Positions 13,549 to 16,402 of a stretch of DNA of 16,402 nt are shown here, one piece after another (positions within the stretch are counted from its first letter, which is position 1; each line of letters begins with the position of its first letter). Source of the DNA: Propionimicrobium sp963511305 (GTDB taxonomy: Bacteria > Actinomycetota > Actinomycetes > Propionibacteriales > Propionibacteriaceae); contig CAUPIJ010000034.1 of assembly GCA_963511305.1 (NCBI GenBank), forward strand, positions 1-16,402. Direction: 5' to 3'. Both the position numbers and the translations under genes were made by a program. The notes beneath the pieces were generated by a model, which did no database searches, had not been told where the DNA came from, and saw only the letters and a program-made list of their open reading frames with translations.

Positions 13549-14238
13549 ATGGATCAATTTGAGTCACTCGCGCGCGAAGCAATGGGCGAGATAGCCCCAT
13601 CCCTGAGCGATAATTTCGTCAAAATAGTACTTTTCGCACACGATAATCCTGCTTTGAGAGTCCTTCAACGCAAGTCAGCGAGAGTGCCGAACCCTGAATT
13701 TGGCACCAAAGAGCATCTGAGGTTTTTGGCCAATAAATATGCAAAAGGCAGAGAGCCTAAGCCCTTGCCGATGCCAAAGACCGTTCCAGATCCGGCTTTG
13801 ACCACCGTAATGCTCGTTGGCTACGGCATGGCGGAGAACGATCTGAAAACGTTAATCGAAGGACATCGAATAGCGATGGTGGCCGAGAACGTCGTTGGCG
13901 AATTACTTGAGCGTTACATAGACAGTAAGCTCAGCGATGACGATTGGATTTGGTGTGCCGGCGAAGTGGTTAAATCTGTTGATTTCATTCGACCTAGTAA
14001 GAAAGCTGGAGTTCACTGGGAATCGCTGCAAATTAAAAATCGAGACAATTCTGAAAACTCTTCGAGTGCTGCTGTGCGACATGGCACGGATATCAAGAAG
14101 TGGCATAGGACTGTTTCTAGAACGGGTCAGACTCGGTGGGAGTCCTTCCCTATCGGAAGGGATAGCGAGAAGCTCGACGAAAAAGACTTCAGAAATTTTG
14201 TCAAAGAGTACATAGAAAAATTTGGAAATAATTCATAG
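13549..14238 (+). CDS. SinI-family Type II restriction endonuclease
   Basis: This 229-residue nuclease would cut unmethylated target DNA; SinI itself recognises GGWCC. Recognition rests on blocks I remember from the SinI family: VPDPALTTVMLVGYGMAEND (79-98), IAMVAENVVGELLERYI (108-124), DDWIWCAGEVVKSVDFI (131-147), LQIKNRDNSENSSSAAVR (160-177) and IKKWHRTVSR (182-191). A PD-(D/E)XK-like active site could be Glu118, Asp145 and the Gln161-x-Lys163 pair; this is inference. I chose ATG 13549 because it has AAAGGAG ten bases upstream and opens into family-like sequence; the GTG at 13501 would add 16 unlikely residues. Same strand and order as the methyltransferase. The near absence of GGWCC in the window independently supports the specificity. 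Confidence 0.85.
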   Translation: MDQFESLAREAMGEIAPSLSDNFVKIVLFAHDNPALRVLQRKSARVPNPEFGTKEHLRFLANKYAKGREPKPLPMPKTVPDPALTTVMLVGYGMAENDLKTLIEGHRIAMVAENVVGELLERYIDSKLSDDDWIWCAGEVVKSVDFIRPSKKAGVHWESLQIKNRDNSENSSSAAVRHGTDIKKWHRTVSRTGQTRWESFPIGRDSEKLDEKDFRNFVKEYIEKFGNNS

Positions 14239-14461
14239 TTCTTATAGTGCTAGGTACTTTTGGTGACTACTGAAATGGTTGTTGCGCCGAAGGGCCTTTT
14301 GTTTAGAAAAACTAATTTATCAGTCGTTTTCCGCTTGTTTTTGCCAGTTTTCTCTGGATCTTTTGCGACTAGCGACTCTCTTGCTCCTCTCATGGTGTTT
14401 GATCTTTATTAGTACACTGCCTGATAGCTCACGGCATTAGTCGTGTCGGGTTGGAGGAAAA
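14239..14461. promoter_or_regulatory. mgtE upstream region
   Basis: 222 bases lie between the endonuclease stop and mgtE. They must hold the mgtE promoter if it is not read from the R-M system. A short AAGGGCCTT palindrome near 14288-14296 followed by TTGTTT could be a weak terminator. I see no recognisable magnesium riboswitch. GGAGG at 14453-14457 is the ribosome binding site. Confidence 0.3.
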
Positions 14462-15808
14462 GTGTCGGAGTCACTGGAGAATCTGCAGGAACGCATCGAG
14501 CGGGCCCTTCGGGCCGAGGATCTCGTCTCTGTTAATAAGCTGTCGAAATCGGCGACACCCGCCGAGCTGACCGTGGTCATGGAGCGATCCAACTTTTACG
14601 ATCGCGCCCTGCTCTATCGGACGCTGTCGAAGGACGTCGCGGTTACCGTCTTCGAGCTGCTCGACCCGGCCCTGCAGGCCGACCTGGTGCACGCGCTACG
14701 CGACGAGGAAGTGCAGTCGGTCGTCGAGTCGATGGATCCGCATGACCGCGCCGAACTGCTTGACGAGTTGCCAGCGAAGGTGGCCACCCGACTGCTCGAG
14801 GGGCTCTCGCCGCAAGAGCGCGCGTTGACCGGAATCGTGCTCGGCTATCCGGAGGAGTCCGTCGGACGTCGCATGAGCCCGGAGATCGTCTCGTTCCGGC
14901 GCGAGCAGACCGCTGCCGAGGCGCTGGAAAAGATCCAGCAAGTGCTAGACGACGTCGAAACCGTCTATACGATCCCGGTAGTCGGGGCGCATCGCGAGCT
15001 GCTGGGCGTATTCAGCCTGCGCGACCTGATGCGCGCCCAGCCCGATGCGCTGGTGGGCGACCTGATGAAGCCCGCCGACAAGGGCTTGGCTACCGAGGAC
15101 GCCGAGACCGTCGCCCGCAGGTGTGCCGACCGCAACCGAATCGCGCTGCCGATCGTCGACCACGAGGAGCGCCTGGTTGGCGTGCTGTCAATCGAGGATG
15201 CGCTAGATATTCTCGAGGAAGAGACCAGCGAGGACCAGGCCCGTATCTCCGGCTCCGAGCCGCTCAGCCGCCCGTACCTGGCGACGCCCGTCCGCGAGCT
15301 GGTTAAGGCCCGCGTGGTCTGGCTGCTAGTGTTAGCCATCGGCGGCACCCTGACCATTCACGTGCTTGAGGCGTTCGAGGCCACGATCGCCCAGATGGTA
15401 GTGCTATCGGTCTTCGTGCCGCTACTGATCGGCACGGGTGGCAACACGGGCAACCAGGCCGCAACCACCGTCACCAGGGCAATCGCGCTTGGTGATGTGC
15501 GGAAGGGGGACGTCTGGAAGGTGATTACCAGGGAGATTCGCGTCGGTGCGTTCCTGGGGCTTCTGCTCGGCCTACTCGGCTTCGTCGTCACGTCGATTTT
15601 CTACGACCTGCAGATCGGCGCGGTGATCGGGTTGACCCTGCTGTCTATCTGCACGTTGGCCGCCACGGTCGGCGGCTCGATGCCACTGGTGGCCAGGAAG
15701 CTGGGCATCGACCCCGCGGTATTCGCCAACCCGTTCATCTCGACGCTGGTAGACGCCTCCGGCCTGATCATCTACTTCATGATCGCGAGGGCTGTCATCG
15801 GAATCTAG
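14462..15808 (+). CDS. mgtE: MgtE-family magnesium channel/transporter
   Basis: This 448-residue protein is a membrane channel for magnesium uptake. The N-terminal superhelical MgtE_N domain covers about residues 5-130 (repeated short helices such as LVHALRDEEVQSVVESMDP). A pair of CBS domains at about 135-255 senses cytoplasmic magnesium and gates the pore, and a connecting helix leads to five membrane helices from about 283 to 446. VFVPLLIGTGGNTGNQAATT (318-337) is the family's best-conserved stretch. STLVDASGLIIYF (428-440) carries Asp431, the counterpart of the pore aspartate that selects magnesium in the Thermus protein. The gene starts with GTG 14462 behind GGAGG and is full length. High GC and codon use match the ABC and pdxK genes, unlike the R-M genes just upstream. 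A 96% identical fragment lies at 11401-11584. Confidence 0.95.
   Translation: MSESLENLQERIERALRAEDLVSVNKLSKSATPAELTVVMERSNFYDRALLYRTLSKDVAVTVFELLDPALQADLVHALRDEEVQSVVESMDPHDRAELLDELPAKVATRLLEGLSPQERALTGIVLGYPEESVGRRMSPEIVSFRREQTAAEALEKIQQVLDDVETVYTIPVVGAHRELLGVFSLRDLMRAQPDALVGDLMKPADKGLATEDAETVARRCADRNRIALPIVDHEERLVGVLSIEDALDILEEETSEDQARISGSEPLSRPYLATPVRELVKARVVWLLVLAIGGTLTIHVLEAFEATIAQMVVLSVFVPLLIGTGGNTGNQAATTVTRAIALGDVRKGDVWKVITREIRVGAFLGLLLGLLGFVVTSIFYDLQIGAVIGLTLLSICTLAATVGGSMPLVARKLGIDPAVFANPFISTLVDASGLIIYFMIARAVIGI
15232..15236. other. Only GGWCC site found in the window
   Basis: GGACC inside mgtE is the only match to GGWCC that I found by reading the whole window by eye. It is the predicted target of the R-M system at 11872-14238, so it should be methylated in the host. 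Confidence 0.6.
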
Positions 15809-15963
15809 CGATCCAAATCGGGCTCGCCTCTGACTGGTGTCGATCTTTCTGACCTCTTAATACTGGGCACATAAGAATAACCAGAGCGAGGTGAAAAAGT
15901 GGGGGCTCTGACGGCAAAGGCAAATTGCATTCGCGTGTCCACCAAGCTAGGATGGGCAATCGC

Positions 15964-16036
15964 GTCCCCGTCGTCTAGGGGCCTAGGACACCGCCCTTTC
16001 AAGGCGGCAACGGCGGTTCGAATCCGCTCGGGGATA
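15964..16036 (+). tRNA. tRNA-Glu (anticodon UUC)
   Basis: A complete 73-base cloverleaf. The acceptor stem GTCCCCG/CGGGGAT has a G-U first pair and A discriminator. The anticodon stem-loop CCGCC-CTTTCAA-GGCGG gives anticodon TTC, and the T-arm is GCGG-TTCGAAT-CCGC. CCA is not encoded. The D-arm and overall sequence resemble bacterial tRNA-Glu. It lies 155 bases after mgtE and upstream of tRNA-Asp, an arrangement common in actinobacteria. Confidence 0.95.
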
Positions 16037-16042
16037 CGACGC

Positions 16043-16066
16043 AAATCCCGTTTGACTACGGGGTTT
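16043..16066 (+). terminator. Probable terminator after tRNA-Glu
   Basis: AAATCCCGT (16043-16051) pairs with ACGGGGTTT (16058-16066) through nine base pairs (one U-G) around the loop TTGACT, six bases after the tRNA 3' end. The following sequence (GTTAAG) lacks a strong T tract. Confidence 0.6.
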
Positions 16067-16352
16067 GTTAAGAGCGGGAAGTGTTGCAGAGCGCATTCTC
16101 CGGCCTCGTGCCACAACGTGCCACAAGGATTAGGATGGTCAGCAAGGCTAGGTGACGCTTTTCGTAGCTGCGCGGGCTGATTTTGCCGCCTGGTGAAAAC
16201 CTGCTAGGTTGAAATCCGCTTGTTTAAGCGCCTCAAAACTCAATAGGCCGAAAGGCTGGTCGGTTTCGCTAGCGGCAAAACGCGATTAGCTTTTTCTCTC
16301 GAGATCGGCTAAGTTCATCTAGTCTTGTTTGAACAGTTCATCTCAAGAACAT
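16067..16352. other. Spacer between the two tRNA genes with a short tandem repeat
   Basis: No gene is recognisable. GTGCCACAA occurs twice at 16108-16116 and 16118-16126, separated by one C. The tRNA-Asp promoter should lie near 16300-16345, but I could not assign boxes confidently. Confidence 0.4.
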
Positions 16353-16402
16353 GGCCCCGTAGCGCAGTTGGTTAGCGCGCCGCCCTGTCACGGCGGAGGT
16401 CG
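16353..16402 (+). tRNA. tRNA-Asp (anticodon GUC), truncated by the window end
   Basis: The sequence starts with acceptor strand GGCCCCG, a D-arm with GCGC-AGTTGGTTA-GCGC, and anticodon stem-loop CCGCC-CTGTCAC-GGCGG with anticodon GTC. This is about 50 of the expected 74-77 bases; the T-arm and 3' acceptor strand lie beyond position 16402. Confidence 0.93.

Overview
The window looks like chromosomal DNA from an actinobacterium of moderate GC content. A member of the Actinomycetaceae or a near relative is my best guess, but that family-level placement is weak. Supporting signs are GTG starts, TANNNT-type -10 sequences, an actinobacterial-type tRNA-Glu/tRNA-Asp pair at the right end, and DrrA-type ABC and MgtE genes. 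No rRNA, CRISPR array or replication origin is visible.

Layout. (1) 1-3130 is accessory and partly decayed. It holds the C-terminal remnant of a large serine recombinase (303-906), an unrecognised membrane protein (998-1642), a DinJ/YafQ-type toxin-antitoxin pair (1909-2434) and a frameshifted GIY-YIG nuclease gene (2557-3119). Two copies of a short repeat element with identical 20/20/18-bp internal spacing flank the toxin-antitoxin/GIY-YIG block. (2) 3413-6347 is a complete, translationally coupled TRAP transporter operon (dctP-dctQ-dctM) closed by a strong hairpin terminator. (3) 7020-10325 is a DrrA-type ABC exporter operon: one ATPase and two ABC-2 permeases, the second broken by a single in-frame TAA. 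(4) 10467-11273 is a pyridoxine/pyridoxal kinase gene (pdxK). (5) 11274-11840 is a scrapyard of gene pieces: a GNAT N-terminus, an internal mgtE fragment, an antisense ABC-permease N-terminus and a short mgtE-like N-terminus. (6) 11872-14238 is a Type II restriction-modification system. It pairs a C5-cytosine methyltransferase carrying an N-terminal helix-turn-helix with a SinI-family endonuclease (family target GGWCC). (7) 14462-15808 is an intact mgtE magnesium channel gene, followed by tRNA-Glu and a truncated tRNA-Asp.

The most interesting signals centre on the restriction-modification locus. By hand count the 16.4 kb contain only one GGWCC site (15232-15236), while the matched control GGSCC occurs about 18 times. 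This fits the predicted target and suggests the lineage has long lived with GGWCC restriction. The methyltransferase has an excisionase/MerR-like HTH fused to its N-terminus. A perfect inverted repeat fills the 17-bp spacer of a plausible promoter that ends right at its GTG start, suggesting autoregulation on a leaderless message. A 96%-identical piece of mgtE lies on the other side of the system, a footprint of recombination or insertion at this site.

All calls come from reading the sequence and from memory of protein families. No database search was run.
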